From positions 1-64,000 of the forward strand of contig JAZQGY010000013.1 in the NCBI GenBank assembly GCA_045540295.1: 64,000 nt of DNA. The letters run 5' to 3'. This stretch comes from SIG452 sp045540295 (GTDB lineage: Bacteria > Bacillota > Clostridia > UMGS1840). The position numbers and the translations under genes are program-made. This document shows, one piece after another, positions 1-7,520 of the stretch. The notes beneath the pieces are model-generated. The model searched no databases. It worked only from the letters and a program-made list of their open reading frames with translations, and was not told where the DNA came from. The first letter of the stretch is position 1, and every line of letters begins with the position of its first letter.

Positions 1-270
1 GATTGTTGCTTCCACAGGGTTAATAAATTCCACTTTGGTCAGCTTACCATCTGAATCGTAATGGGAAGCGATGACACTTGCGTTATCTTCATAACGGCCT
101 GTGAAAGTGGTGGTTGCGTAAATGCTGTCTACACCGTCAAGCGAGGTAATCTGTTCATCAGTTGCTGCATTGTAGAACGTAGTAGTGTTCACAGCTGCAG
201 ATACGGTAAACGCAGTCAGCATACCAACCACGAGGGTCAGCGCGAGAAGAAGACTAAAAAACTTCTTCAT
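1..270 (-). CDS. Secreted protein of unknown function, N-terminal part (runs off the window)
   Basis: The reading frame is open for 90 codons from the ATG at 268-270 to the window edge, so the 3' end is missing. The ribosome binding site AGAAAGGAAG sits about 9 nt before the ATG. Residues 1-26 look like a classical signal peptide: MKKFF, then a hydrophobic stretch rich in Leu, Ala and Val, then a VSA-A cleavage site. The mature part begins with Thr/Asn-rich sequence and has no Cys at the cleavage site, so it is secreted or wall-associated rather than a lipoprotein. The visible part shows no recognisable domain. A good promoter lies upstream at 377-405. Confidence 0.75.
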   Translation of the reverse strand, partial: MKKFFSLLLALTLVVGMLTAFTVSAAVNTTTFYNAATDEQITSLDGVDSIYATTTFTGRYEDNASVIASHYDSDGKLTKVEFINPVEATI

Positions 271-376
271 ACGTTGGCACTTCCTTTCTTAAATTTTGTA
301 TATTTTTTATTTTTTTTGCACAATGAAACGCCAAAAAGAGGACAAAACACCACGGTATACTGTCCTATGCTATTAG

Positions 377-405
377 AGTATATCATTCTTTCCTATTTTT
401 GTCAA
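377..405 (-). promoter_or_regulatory. SigA-type promoter for the partial secreted-protein gene
   Basis: On the minus strand TTGACA (405-400) and TATACT (382-377) are separated by 17 nt. The predicted transcript start near 370 gives a leader of about 100 nt. The leader contains a 6-bp inverted repeat (AGGACA at 339-344 against TGTCCT at 361-366). Apart from the two divergent promoters, the 271-578 gap shows nothing else that can be named. Confidence 0.7.
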
Positions 406-484
406 CAGTTTACAGAAAATTTTTATACAATTATATATTTTATATATAATATACGATAAACTTCAAAAAAGGAGACCTCAAATC

Positions 485-513
485 TTGACAGTTGTCCTGC
501 TTTATGGTACAAT
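485..513 (+). promoter_or_regulatory. SigA-type promoter for glycerate kinase
   Basis: TTGACA at 485-490 and TACAAT at 508-513 are separated by exactly 17 nt, 66 nt before the glycerate kinase ATG. Confidence 0.75.
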
Positions 514-578
514 AAATTGACCTATTTTTTTGATGACCTCCATGTTACGATATTCTGATAAATAGCAGGTGAATTTAC

Positions 579-1718
579 ATGAGAATTACCGTTGCAATTG
601 ACTCTATGAAAGGGAGTTTATCTACGTTTCAATCCGGCGATGCCATCAAAGAAGGAATTTGCCGAGTGATGCCTGATGCCCAAGTCACGGTATGTCCCAT
701 TGCCGACGGCGGCGAAGGAACCGTGGATGCGATTGTTTCTGCAACCGGTGGCGAATGGATTGAAAAGAGTGTGAAAAATCCGTTAGGGAAGCCGATTTTA
801 GCAAAATATGGTATCAATATCAAAACGCAAACTGCTATTATTGAGATGGCAGCTGCCTCGGGCATTACGCTTATTTCAGAAAGCGAGCGAAATCCCTTAC
901 ATACCACCACCTACGGTGTTGGAGAATTGATTCTGGACGCCATCCAAAAAGGATGCCGAAAATTTGTGATTGGAATTGGCGGAAGTGCCACCAATGATGG
1001 CGGTATCGGAATGCTGCAGGCATTGGGTTTTGAGTTTTTGGATGAAAACGATAAGCAAGTTCCTTTTGGCGCAAAAGGTCTTTCCAAAATTGTGAAAATT
1101 CGCACTGAAAATGTGATAAAAGAGCTACCTGAATGCACATTTTCGGTGGCTTGTGATGTGACCAATCCCTTGTGTGGAGAGTTAGGTGCCAGTGCTGTTT
1201 ACGGACCGCAAAAAGGCGCTACTCCCGAAATGGTGCAACAGATGGACGAGTGGCTTAAAAATTACGCCGATTTAACGAAACAGGTGTTCCCCTCCTCCGA
1301 CAAAAGCTATCCCGGTGCAGGTGCGGCAGGCGGTCTTGGGTTTGCGTTTCTTTCCTATCTGAATGCTCAACTGGAATCCGGAATCAATTTAGTCATTCGG
1401 GAAACCGGTTTAGCAGAACAAATCAAAGATGCGGACTATGTGATTACCGGGGAAGGCAGACTGGACGGTCAATCTTACCAAGGAAAAGCTCCCATTGGTG
1501 TGGCCAAACTGGCAAAACAGCATGGAAAAACCGTCATCGCCTTTTCCGGCTGCGTGACTGAGGATGCCAAAATCTGTAATCAGCACGGAATTGACGCATT
1601 CTTCCCAATTGTACGAACTCCCTGTTCGTTAGCGGAAGCAATGGACGAAACCAACGCATACCGCAATCTTTCAGATACCGCAGAACAGGTATTCCGTTTA
1701 ATTGTGACTTGCAAATAA
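579..1718 (+). CDS. glxK: Glycerate 2-kinase (GlxK/GarK family)
   Basis: This 379-residue protein matches the usual length and features of class-I glycerate kinases, which phosphorylate D-glycerate with ATP and feed glycolysis. The N-terminus carries the family signature DSMKGSLS (residues 8-15). It is followed by PIADGGEGT, a Gly-rich IGIGGSATNDGG segment around residues 151-162 and a C-terminal ITGEGRLDGQS motif, all typical of the family. An AGGTGA ribosome binding site precedes the ATG. The gene is monocistronic, with a strong promoter upstream and a bidirectional terminator directly downstream. No serine-cycle, glyoxylate or tartronate genes adjoin it, so the source of its substrate is not evident. 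Confidence 0.93.
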   Translation: MRITVAIDSMKGSLSTFQSGDAIKEGICRVMPDAQVTVCPIADGGEGTVDAIVSATGGEWIEKSVKNPLGKPILAKYGINIKTQTAIIEMAAASGITLISESERNPLHTTTYGVGELILDAIQKGCRKFVIGIGGSATNDGGIGMLQALGFEFLDENDKQVPFGAKGLSKIVKIRTENVIKELPECTFSVACDVTNPLCGELGASAVYGPQKGATPEMVQQMDEWLKNYADLTKQVFPSSDKSYPGAGAAGGLGFAFLSYLNAQLESGINLVIRETGLAEQIKDADYVITGEGRLDGQSYQGKAPIGVAKLAKQHGKTVIAFSGCVTEDAKICNQHGIDAFFPIVRTPCSLAEAMDETNAYRNLSDTAEQVFRLIVTCK

Positions 1719-1723
1719 GTATA

Positions 1724-1754
1724 AAAAAAGGTGAACTCTTCGTTCACCTTTTTT
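1724..1754. terminator. Bidirectional intrinsic terminator (glxK / amidohydrolase)
   Basis: GGTGAAC and GTTCACC form a 7-bp stem around a 5-nt loop, flanked by an A-run on the left and a T-run on the right. It can therefore end the two convergent genes on both strands. Confidence 0.85.
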
Positions 1755-1767
1755 GTTTTTTTATATG

Positions 1768-2547
1768 CTATTTCTTTTCTCTTGCAAATGTTTTTGCGAA
1801 CAGTTTTTCTGCATTGTATCGCAGAATTTTCGCTTTGTCTTCATCGGAAATCTGAGCATATTCCACTCTGCCACGTTGGAATCCTGCAGCATAGCCATCG
1901 CTACCGTAGAGAATCCTGTCGGCTCCCACACGGTTCACAATGTATTCAAATCCCTGGTTGTTATAGCTCGCCATCCCGGAGGTGTCTGTCCACACATTGC
2001 CGTGCTTTGACTGCTCAATAGCATCTGCATACGCTCTTCCCAACCAAGAACACATATGCGCCACAATGAAGGCTACGTCCGGATACTTATCGGCATGGGG
2101 TAAAATCCAGGTAGCGCTGTCTTCCGGGTGAATCTGCACAACGGCTCCAAAATCAGATGCAAAGGAGAAAATTTTGTCACCGTATTCAGCTAAAGTATAT
2201 TTATGCCACGCAGGATGCAGCTTGATTCCCACGCATTTTCCGTTGTTGAGCATTCGCTTTGCCTGCAAAAAGGTGTTTTCGTTTCTGGGATCAATCACTA
2301 CCCACTGATAAAGATAGTCCAGTTCCTGAGACAAATTCCATAAGTAATCGTTTTCGGATTCCACCAGATTCACATCCGAAACAGATTCCATGGTAGAAAT
2401 AAAAATTTTATCCACATTAGCAGCAGAAGCAACCTTCCAGATGGTTTCTCTGTCGCTCACCTGCATTTCATTTTCCTGTTTGGGAAAATGTTCGAAATGA
2501 AGATGAGAGTCAATGGCTTTTAAATTTCTGACATCATTAATATCCAT
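1768..2547 (-). CDS. Amidohydrolase-family metal-dependent hydrolase
   Basis: A 259-residue TIM-barrel-type amidohydrolase of the PF04909 kind. The metal-binding HxH motif occurs near the N-terminus (IDSHLHFEH, about residues 13-21). Later features are KLHPAWHKY, a His in VAHMCSWLG, DTSGM and the terminal Asp in ILYGSDG, in the usual order. The ATG at 2545-2547 has a GGAGGTTCTT ribosome binding site. Family members hydrolyse or decarboxylate varied small molecules, and the substrate cannot be read from the sequence. The gene is transcribed divergently from the corrinoid-activator-like gene; the two promoters lie back to back in the gap. Confidence 0.85.
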   Translation of the reverse strand: MDINDVRNLKAIDSHLHFEHFPKQENEMQVSDRETIWKVASAANVDKIFISTMESVSDVNLVESENDYLWNLSQELDYLYQWVVIDPRNENTFLQAKRMLNNGKCVGIKLHPAWHKYTLAEYGDKIFSFASDFGAVVQIHPEDSATWILPHADKYPDVAFIVAHMCSWLGRAYADAIEQSKHGNVWTDTSGMASYNNQGFEYIVNRVGADRILYGSDGYAAGFQRGRVEYAQISDEDKAKILRYNAEKLFAKTFAREKK

Positions 2548-2591
2548 AAGAACCTCCGTTTCACGCTAACAAGAATGGTCTTTGCACCCTC

Positions 2592-2620
2592 ATTGTAACA
2601 CACTTCAAAAAAATTTTCAA
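2592..2620 (-). promoter_or_regulatory. SigA-type promoter for the amidohydrolase
   Basis: On the minus strand TTGAAA and TACAAT are separated by 17 nt, 45 nt before the amidohydrolase start. Confidence 0.65.
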
Positions 2621-2636
2621 CCGATTCCAAAAAATA

Positions 2637-2665
2637 TTTACAATTTTATTCTTTTGTGCTATACT
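2637..2665 (+). promoter_or_regulatory. SigA-type promoter for the corrinoid-activator-like gene
   Basis: TTTACA (2637-2642) and TATACT (2660-2665) have a 17-nt spacer, ending about 34 nt before the GTG start. Confidence 0.7.
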
Positions 2666-2698
2666 GAAAATGAACTATAAAAAAGGTGGTGATAGACG

Positions 2699-4156
2699 GT
2701 GTATCATGCAACTGTGAACGGAATCAAATTTTCATTCGAGGAAACGCTTCTGCTTTCTCAACTAACCCAACGCTCAGGCAAAGTTATTGCTATGCCCTGT
2801 AACGGTAACGGTACCTGTGGCAAGTGTAAGGTAACAGCAAGCGGTTCGCTCTCCCCTCTCAGTGAAAAAGAACGAACACTCCTCACCGAGGAAGAAATCA
2901 AATCCGGTCTCCGTTTGGCTTGCCAGACGATGGCAACAGGCGATGTTGTTATCACAGCAGAAACGCTGGAACCTGTGGTGGAAATTGATTTTTCATTGGA
3001 GGACTATCCTCTCACCTACGATTTCACCGACGGACTGGTTATTGATATCGGCACCACCACAATCGCCGCCCTTTTATATGAAAAGAAAAACGTCATCAAA
3101 AAATTCACCGAAGCAAACTGCCAAGTGACCTACGGTGCTGATGTGATTTCACGGATTTCTTATGAACAGTCCAATCCCGGTCTATTATCCAACCTGTTAA
3201 GAAAACAAATAAAAGATATTATCGAGCAATGTAATACCCCAAAAAACATTGTCATTGTGGGAAACACAGTAATGCTTCACTTTTTAACAAATCAAAGTGT
3301 GATACCCTTAGGGGAAGCACCTTACACACCTGCCGATTTGTTTGGAAAAGAATACGACCTGTCTGGGGTTTCCTGTTATCTTGCCCCCTGTATTTCCGCC
3401 TTTGTGGGTGCAGATATCACTGCAGGAATTCTGGCGTCCGGTATGACGAAAGCCAATCAATCCGCTATGTTGGTGGATTTAGGCACCAACGGAGAGATTG
3501 CTTATTTTGATGGCAACACCTTATATACCACTTCCACTGCGGCAGGGCCTGCCTTTGAGGGAGCAGGTATCTTTATGGGAATGCCGGCAAAACCGGGTGC
3601 AATTGATCAGGTTATTTTTGAAAACGGTGTTATTTCACACCATACCATTGGTGAAGCCTCCCCCCGTGGCATTTCCGGAAGCGGAATTGTGGATGTGCTT
3701 TCGGTTATGAAACAATCAGGCGTACTGGAAGAAAGTGGACACCTTGATGAAAAGCACCCTCTGTGCCAACGGGATTTTCACGGAAAACCCTGTTTTCCGA
3801 TTCCCGGTACCGAAGTCATCATCCGAGCATCGGATATCCGAAAACTACAGTTGGCAAAAGCAGCAATTCATGCAGGAATGTTGACGTTGGCAGAGCAGGT
3901 AGATACTCTGTATCTGTCGGGTGGTTTCGGCTCTAAAATTAACTTTGAAAATGCCGAAGTAATCGGGTTATTACCAAAAGGCTTTTCCAAAGCTAAAAAA
4001 GCACTGGGCAACACTGCCCTCTTTGGCGGAACCCTGGCGTTGTTTTCAAAGGATGCACGAAAGAATATGTATGAGCTATCAAAAACTGCCAAAACAATTC
4101 CTTTACATCAAAACCCGAAATTTACGGAACATTATATTGAAAAAATGAATTTTTAA
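2699..4156 (+). CDS. Ferredoxin / ASKHA-domain protein, RACo-like corrinoid protein reductive activator
   Basis: The 485-residue protein starts at a GTG behind AAAGGTGGTGAT. The N-terminal ~90 residues form a plant-type 2Fe-2S ferredoxin domain with CNGNGTCGKC and a later Cys in RLACQT. The C-terminal domain is an ASKHA ATPase: phosphate-1 motif IDIGTTT (about residues 114-120), LVDLGTNGEI and LSGGFGSK. This fusion defines RACo/DUF4445 proteins, which use ATP to drive low-potential electrons into inactive Co(II) corrinoid proteins of methyltransferase systems. At 485 residues it is shorter than the roughly 600 usual for the family, with a reduced middle region. No methyltransferase or corrinoid protein gene adjoins it, so its client is unknown. 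Confidence 0.85.
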   Translation: MYHATVNGIKFSFEETLLLSQLTQRSGKVIAMPCNGNGTCGKCKVTASGSLSPLSEKERTLLTEEEIKSGLRLACQTMATGDVVITAETLEPVVEIDFSLEDYPLTYDFTDGLVIDIGTTTIAALLYEKKNVIKKFTEANCQVTYGADVISRISYEQSNPGLLSNLLRKQIKDIIEQCNTPKNIVIVGNTVMLHFLTNQSVIPLGEAPYTPADLFGKEYDLSGVSCYLAPCISAFVGADITAGILASGMTKANQSAMLVDLGTNGEIAYFDGNTLYTTSTAAGPAFEGAGIFMGMPAKPGAIDQVIFENGVISHHTIGEASPRGISGSGIVDVLSVMKQSGVLEESGHLDEKHPLCQRDFHGKPCFPIPGTEVIIRASDIRKLQLAKAAIHAGMLTLAEQVDTLYLSGGFGSKINFENAEVIGLLPKGFSKAKKALGNTALFGGTLALFSKDARKNMYELSKTAKTIPLHQNPKFTEHYIEKMNF

Positions 4157-4162
4157 ACAAAA

Positions 4163-4190
4163 AAAACGGAGTGATGAATCACTCCGTTTT
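4163..4190. terminator. Bidirectional terminator (RACo-like / YabE-like)
   Basis: The inverted repeat ACGGAGTGAT / ATCACTCCGT has a 2-nt loop with A- and T-runs on either side. It lies between two convergent genes. Confidence 0.85.
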
Positions 4191-4204
4191 TCTTTCTCAA
4201 AAAA

Positions 4205-5266
4205 TTAGTCTAAAATATACACATTCACGGTTCTTCTACCAAACTGCATACATTCGGAATAAGAATCCATAAACAGGTCCACACGGTTCCCTTTAATCGC
4301 TCCGCCGGTATCTCCCGCAACGGCATAGCCGTATACAAAAGAGCCGTCTGCAGACTCAATATAAAGCTTGGTGCCTAAAGGAATGACCTTCGGGTCCACC
4401 GCAACAACGCCACGTTGCGCTCTCATACCGGATGCAGTGATGCCGTAGCCTCTGTCTCCGGGACGCTTTCCGCAACTTTCATAACTTAAGTCATAGGCAG
4501 TTGCGTTCATCGGAATCATACGGGAATAGGTGATGCTTTCACGGTTAACACTACCGCCACGGTAACTGATACCTGCGGTAACAGTGCCGTATTCAACCAC
4601 CTGGTTCACAGGTGTTTTCACCACTTTTTCTTCCGCCACAGTTTCATGAATCACTTCGCCGTTTCTCCAAACCCGCATATAAGAGGTTTCCTTCAGCCCG
4701 TTTTCCCCTTCTGTTTTCACAGTGGTCGAGCCTGCATCTGCCTGATAGTTGGGAACAGACACGGTTTTAAAGGGAATCTCTTCGGTTTTTACCACATACT
4801 CAACCTCGGATTTTGCTAGAACAATCTGCATATCCCGGGTTAGCTCTGTTTCCACAGACGGAGTGATCATATCAAATTCATTCAACGCAATATTGTTTTC
4901 TCCCAAAAAGTCGAGAACGGTTCCCGCAGTAGTGTAAAACTCAGCTTCCTGACCGTTTACATCAAACTTCACGGGAACGGCACGGTTTACATATAAAACC
5001 TGACCGTGATATGCTTTGTCATATAAGTTTGCGGAAATTTCATCTTGTTCGTGTAAGGTGATGTCAGCCTGATCCAACACACCTTCCACATCTTTTGCAA
5101 ACATAAACACTTCGGTCTGTTTGCCGTCGATATCAATCACAACATTTTTTCCAAAACAAGTGGCGGAAAACAAAATTGAAAGAACCGCAACCGCTAAAAA
5201 GACGGTGCACATCATAAACTGTGACTTAGCAGTGTAGGCCCGTATGTGAGCCATAGCTGTTTTCAT
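4205..5266 (-). CDS. YabE-like cell-wall protein (two DUF348, G5 and 3D domains)
   Basis: A 353-residue exported protein. An N-terminal hydrophobic segment (about residues 20-40) looks like a signal or membrane anchor. Two DUF348 ubiquitin-like repeats follow (roughly 42-145), then a G5 domain containing VEEK-like strands (about 150-230). The C-terminal 3D domain carries the conserved Asp residues (GDTGGAIKGNRVDLFMDS). 3D domains of this type are lytic transglycosylases that remodel peptidoglycan. I chose ATG 5264-5266 over the adjacent in-frame TTG because the GGGGGAAAT site is better spaced. The long leader contains a candidate WalR operator, which fits a wall hydrolase. Confidence 0.88.
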   Translation of the reverse strand: MKTAMAHIRAYTAKSQFMMCTVFLAVAVLSILFSATCFGKNVVIDIDGKQTEVFMFAKDVEGVLDQADITLHEQDEISANLYDKAYHGQVLYVNRAVPVKFDVNGQEAEFYTTAGTVLDFLGENNIALNEFDMITPSVETELTRDMQIVLAKSEVEYVVKTEEIPFKTVSVPNYQADAGSTTVKTEGENGLKETSYMRVWRNGEVIHETVAEEKVVKTPVNQVVEYGTVTAGISYRGGSVNRESITYSRMIPMNATAYDLSYESCGKRPGDRGYGITASGMRAQRGVVAVDPKVIPLGTKLYIESADGSFVYGYAVAGDTGGAIKGNRVDLFMDSYSECMQFGRRTVNVYILD

Positions 5267-5338
5267 CAAAATAAATTTCCCCCTATTTTTTTATTAGCCG
5301 TTTTCTTCCCGAGATAGTGTTCAGATTTGGGAAAGATG

Positions 5339-5367
5339 ATTACATAAAATGTTACAATTCTGTTACA
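5339..5367 (-). promoter_or_regulatory. Candidate WalR (YycF) binding site in the yabE-like leader
   Basis: On the minus strand TGTAAC, 5 nt, TGTAAC (5367-5351) fits the published WalR consensus TGTWAH-N5-TGTWAH exactly. A third half-site TGTAAT follows after 6 nt (5344-5339). It lies about 65-90 nt downstream of the predicted transcript start, so it might repress, or activate an undetected second promoter. The assignment is by motif match only. Confidence 0.55.
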
Positions 5368-5436
5368 TCGTAAAGACGAAAATTTCGGTTGAAATTTGCC
5401 TTCAAAACAGCCCTTTATTTTTTTCGGATTGTTCCC

Positions 5437-5465
5437 ATAATAACACAAAAATGCCCATTTGTCAA
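5437..5465 (-). promoter_or_regulatory. SigA-type promoter for the YabE-like gene
   Basis: On the minus strand TTGACA and TATTAT have a 17-nt spacer, giving a leader of about 165 nt. Apart from this promoter, the WalR-like site and the iscU terminator, the AT-rich gap 5267-5778 shows no gene. No known riboswitch core was recognised in it. Confidence 0.7.
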
Positions 5466-5722
5466 GCTTTTTCGGGTTTTTGATGTTTTTTTGACAATTT
5501 CCGACAAGCTAAAAATACACCTAATTCCGCTAATCACAAGGGATTATGCTTTGTAAAAAAAATTTAATATTTTTTGTGAAAAATGTTATTTTTTACTAAT
5601 AATTATATACAAAATGGACAATTTTATACCAGTTGCCGTAAAAAAACAGATGCCCCGTTTCTAGGCAAAACTTCACACGGTTTTGTAATCCAAAACAAGG
5701 ATTTTTTTTGTTTTAAAAACAC

Positions 5723-5755
5723 AAAAAAAGCACCCCTTCACAGGGTGCTTTTTTT
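5723..5755. terminator. Terminator downstream of iscU
   Basis: GCACCC and GGGTGC pair around a 7-nt loop, with A- and T-runs at both ends. It is 24 nt past the iscU stop in the direction of transcription. Confidence 0.8.
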
Positions 5756-5778
5756 AATGATATTCTTATCATCAAAAA

Positions 5779-6222
5779 CTATTCTTCACTTTCGCAACCG
5801 TGGTCATGACCGCAACTTCCGCAGCAGCCGGTACATCCGCCGCCCGGAACTTCACGTCCGGTTTTCACATAATAGTCCTGAATGGCTGCTTTGATAGCTT
5901 CTTCTGCCAACACAGAGCAGTGAATTTTTGCCGGTGGTAACCCTTCTAAAGCTTCCACAACAGCTTTATTGGTAATAGAAAGCGCTTCGTCCAAAGTCTT
6001 TCCGATAATCATTTCAGTTGCCATGCTGCTGGTTGCAACCGCTGCACCGCATCCGAAGGTCTTGAATTTGGCGTCTATAATCACGTCATTTTCAATTTTC
6101 AAAGAGATTTTCATAATATCTCCGCATTTGGCATTACCAACCTGTCCAACGCCGTCTGCACCGTCTAATTCGCCCACATTACGAGGATTTTGGAAATGAT
6201 CCATTACTTTTTCTGTATACAT
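5779..6222 (-). CDS. iscU: Fe-S cluster assembly scaffold IscU/NifU-type
   Basis: A 147-residue scaffold protein that takes sulfur from the neighbouring cysteine desulfurase and builds iron-sulfur clusters. The three scaffold cysteines are visible in NAKCGD (about residue 34), FGCGAA and IHCSVLA. The start MYTEKVMDHFQNPRNVG is the classic NifU_N/IscU beginning. The last ~20 residues form an unusual tail with six Cys and three His (from GGGC to HGCESEE), likely an extra metal-binding site. The gene lies 16 nt downstream of iscS and is co-transcribed. No iscR, hscA/B or sufBCD is present here. Confidence 0.93.
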   Translation of the reverse strand: MYTEKVMDHFQNPRNVGELDGADGVGQVGNAKCGDIMKISLKIENDVIIDAKFKTFGCGAAVATSSMATEMIIGKTLDEALSITNKAVVEALEGLPPAKIHCSVLAEEAIKAAIQDYYVKTGREVPGGGCTGCCGSCGHDHGCESEE

Positions 6223-6238
6223 AAATATTTCTCCCTTC

Positions 6239-7426
6239 TTAGTTGTTTTCTAAAGACATATCATAAATCGGAGACATCAACCGTAACCGATGCACAATTT
6301 CCTTTAATTTAGCTACTGTGTAATCAAGCTCCTCTTTCGTAGTATTGGCAGATAAGGTCAGTCTCAGAGAACCGTGAGCAATTTCATGAGGAAGCCCTAA
6401 CGCCAACAATACATGAGACGGATCCAGCGAGCCGGAAGTACAAGCAGAACCGCTGGAAGCACAAATACCGTTAATATCAAGCATTAAAAGCAGAGATTCT
6501 CCTTCGATGTAACGGAAACAGAAATTCACGTTATTCGCTAGGCGCTGCTCTCTGTGACCGTTAAACTGAATATAAGGAATGTTAGCTTCGATTTCAGAAA
6601 TCAGATAATCTCTCATTTCTTTGATTTTAGCCTGTTTTTGAGGAAGTGTTGCCACGGAAATCTCCAAGGCTTTCGCCAGGCCTACAATCCCTGCTAAATT
6701 TTCCGTACCTGCACGTTTGGAACGTTCCTGAGCACCGCCATGCATAAAGGGAATCATTCGAATACCTTTTCTGATAATAAGAGCCCCAACTCCTTTAGGA
6801 CCGCCAAATTTGTGTGCAGACAGAGAAAGCATATCTACACCAAGTGCCTGAAAATCAATGGCTTCTGCCCCAACTGCCTGAACGGCATCGGTATGCATAC
6901 AAATTCCGTGCTCCTTGGCAATTTTGGCAATGTCTGCAATGGGTTCAATGGTACCCACTTCATTATTTGCATACATCACAGAAATCAGAATTGTAGTATC
7001 TTTAATGGCGTTTTTCACATCATCCAGGGATACCAGCCCTGTTTCATCGACAGGAAGATAGGTCACTTCAAAACCGTTTTTTTCTAAATATTCACAAGGA
7101 TGAAGCACTGCGTGATGCTCAATTTTAGTAGTAATAATATGGTTACCCTTCTGGCGATTTGCCATTGCATAACCCTTAATAGCCCAGTTATCTGCTTCGG
7201 AACCGCAGCCGGTAAAATAAACTTCAGCGGGCAAACAGTTCAAGCTTTTTGCCACGGAGCTTCTGGCGTCTTCCAGCATTGCTTTGGCATCCTGCCCTAC
7301 GTGATACACAGAAGAAGCATTCCCATAGGTATGTTTCATTACCTCGGTCATTGCATCAATCACTTCAGGATGCATCGGTGTGGTCGCTGCGTGATCCAGA
7401 TAAATTGTTTTGGTCGGACGATTCAT
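6239..7426 (-). CDS. iscS: Cysteine desulfurase (NifS/IscS family)
   Basis: A 395-residue PLP-dependent enzyme converting cysteine to alanine and a protein-bound persulfide for Fe-S and thio-cofactor synthesis. It opens with IYLDHAATTP, carries the PLP lysine in SAHKFGGPKG (about residue 204) and the active-site cysteine in SSGSACTSG (about residue 325). I chose ATG 7424-7426 because AAGGAGG lies 6-13 nt upstream; the earlier in-frame TTG has no such site. The gene forms a two-gene operon with iscU. A strong terminator hairpin ends only about 10 nt before its ribosome binding site. Confidence 0.94.
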   Translation of the reverse strand: MNRPTKTIYLDHAATTPMHPEVIDAMTEVMKHTYGNASSVYHVGQDAKAMLEDARSSVAKSLNCLPAEVYFTGCGSEADNWAIKGYAMANRQKGNHIITTKIEHHAVLHPCEYLEKNGFEVTYLPVDETGLVSLDDVKNAIKDTTILISVMYANNEVGTIEPIADIAKIAKEHGICMHTDAVQAVGAEAIDFQALGVDMLSLSAHKFGGPKGVGALIIRKGIRMIPFMHGGAQERSKRAGTENLAGIVGLAKALEISVATLPQKQAKIKEMRDYLISEIEANIPYIQFNGHREQRLANNVNFCFRYIEGESLLLMLDINGICASSGSACTSGSLDPSHVLLALGLPHEIAHGSLRLTLSANTTKEELDYTVAKLKEIVHRLRLMSPIYDMSLENN

Positions 7427-7448
7427 CGTCACTTTCCTCCTTACAATC

Positions 7449-7488
7449 AAAAAAGGCCGCTGATCAGACTTTAGTCATCAGCGGCCTT
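7449..7488 (-). terminator. Terminator or attenuator directly upstream of iscS
   Basis: On the minus strand a 12-bp stem (AAGGCCGCTGAT with ATCAGCGGCCTT) is followed by a T-run. The loop contains a further GACT/AGTC pairing. It ends the glycosyltransferase gene, but its U-run stops about 10 nt before the iscS ribosome binding site. It therefore also sits in any leader of the iscS-iscU transcript. Confidence 0.8.
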
Positions 7489-7520
7489 CCTGTCAGTTTC
7501 GTATCAGCAAAGGGAAATGC

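Noticed and set aside
61..459. 132-residue plus-strand frame at the window start
   Set aside because: It is opposite the signal-peptide gene at 1-270 and then runs through AT-rich promoter sequence with long Phe and Ile runs.
1731..2021. 96- and 85-residue plus-strand frames opposite the amidohydrolase
   Set aside because: They are shadows of the amidohydrolase coding strand and begin within the shared terminator.
5266..5448. 60-residue minus-strand frame upstream of the YabE-like gene
   Set aside because: It lies in the leader containing the WalR-like site, has no good start site and a non-coding composition (Lys/Asn/Phe runs).
5267..5722. c-di-AMP (ydaO) riboswitch ahead of the YabE-like gene
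   Set aside because: Such riboswitches often precede 3D-domain genes, but I could not find their conserved cores in the leader on the minus strand.
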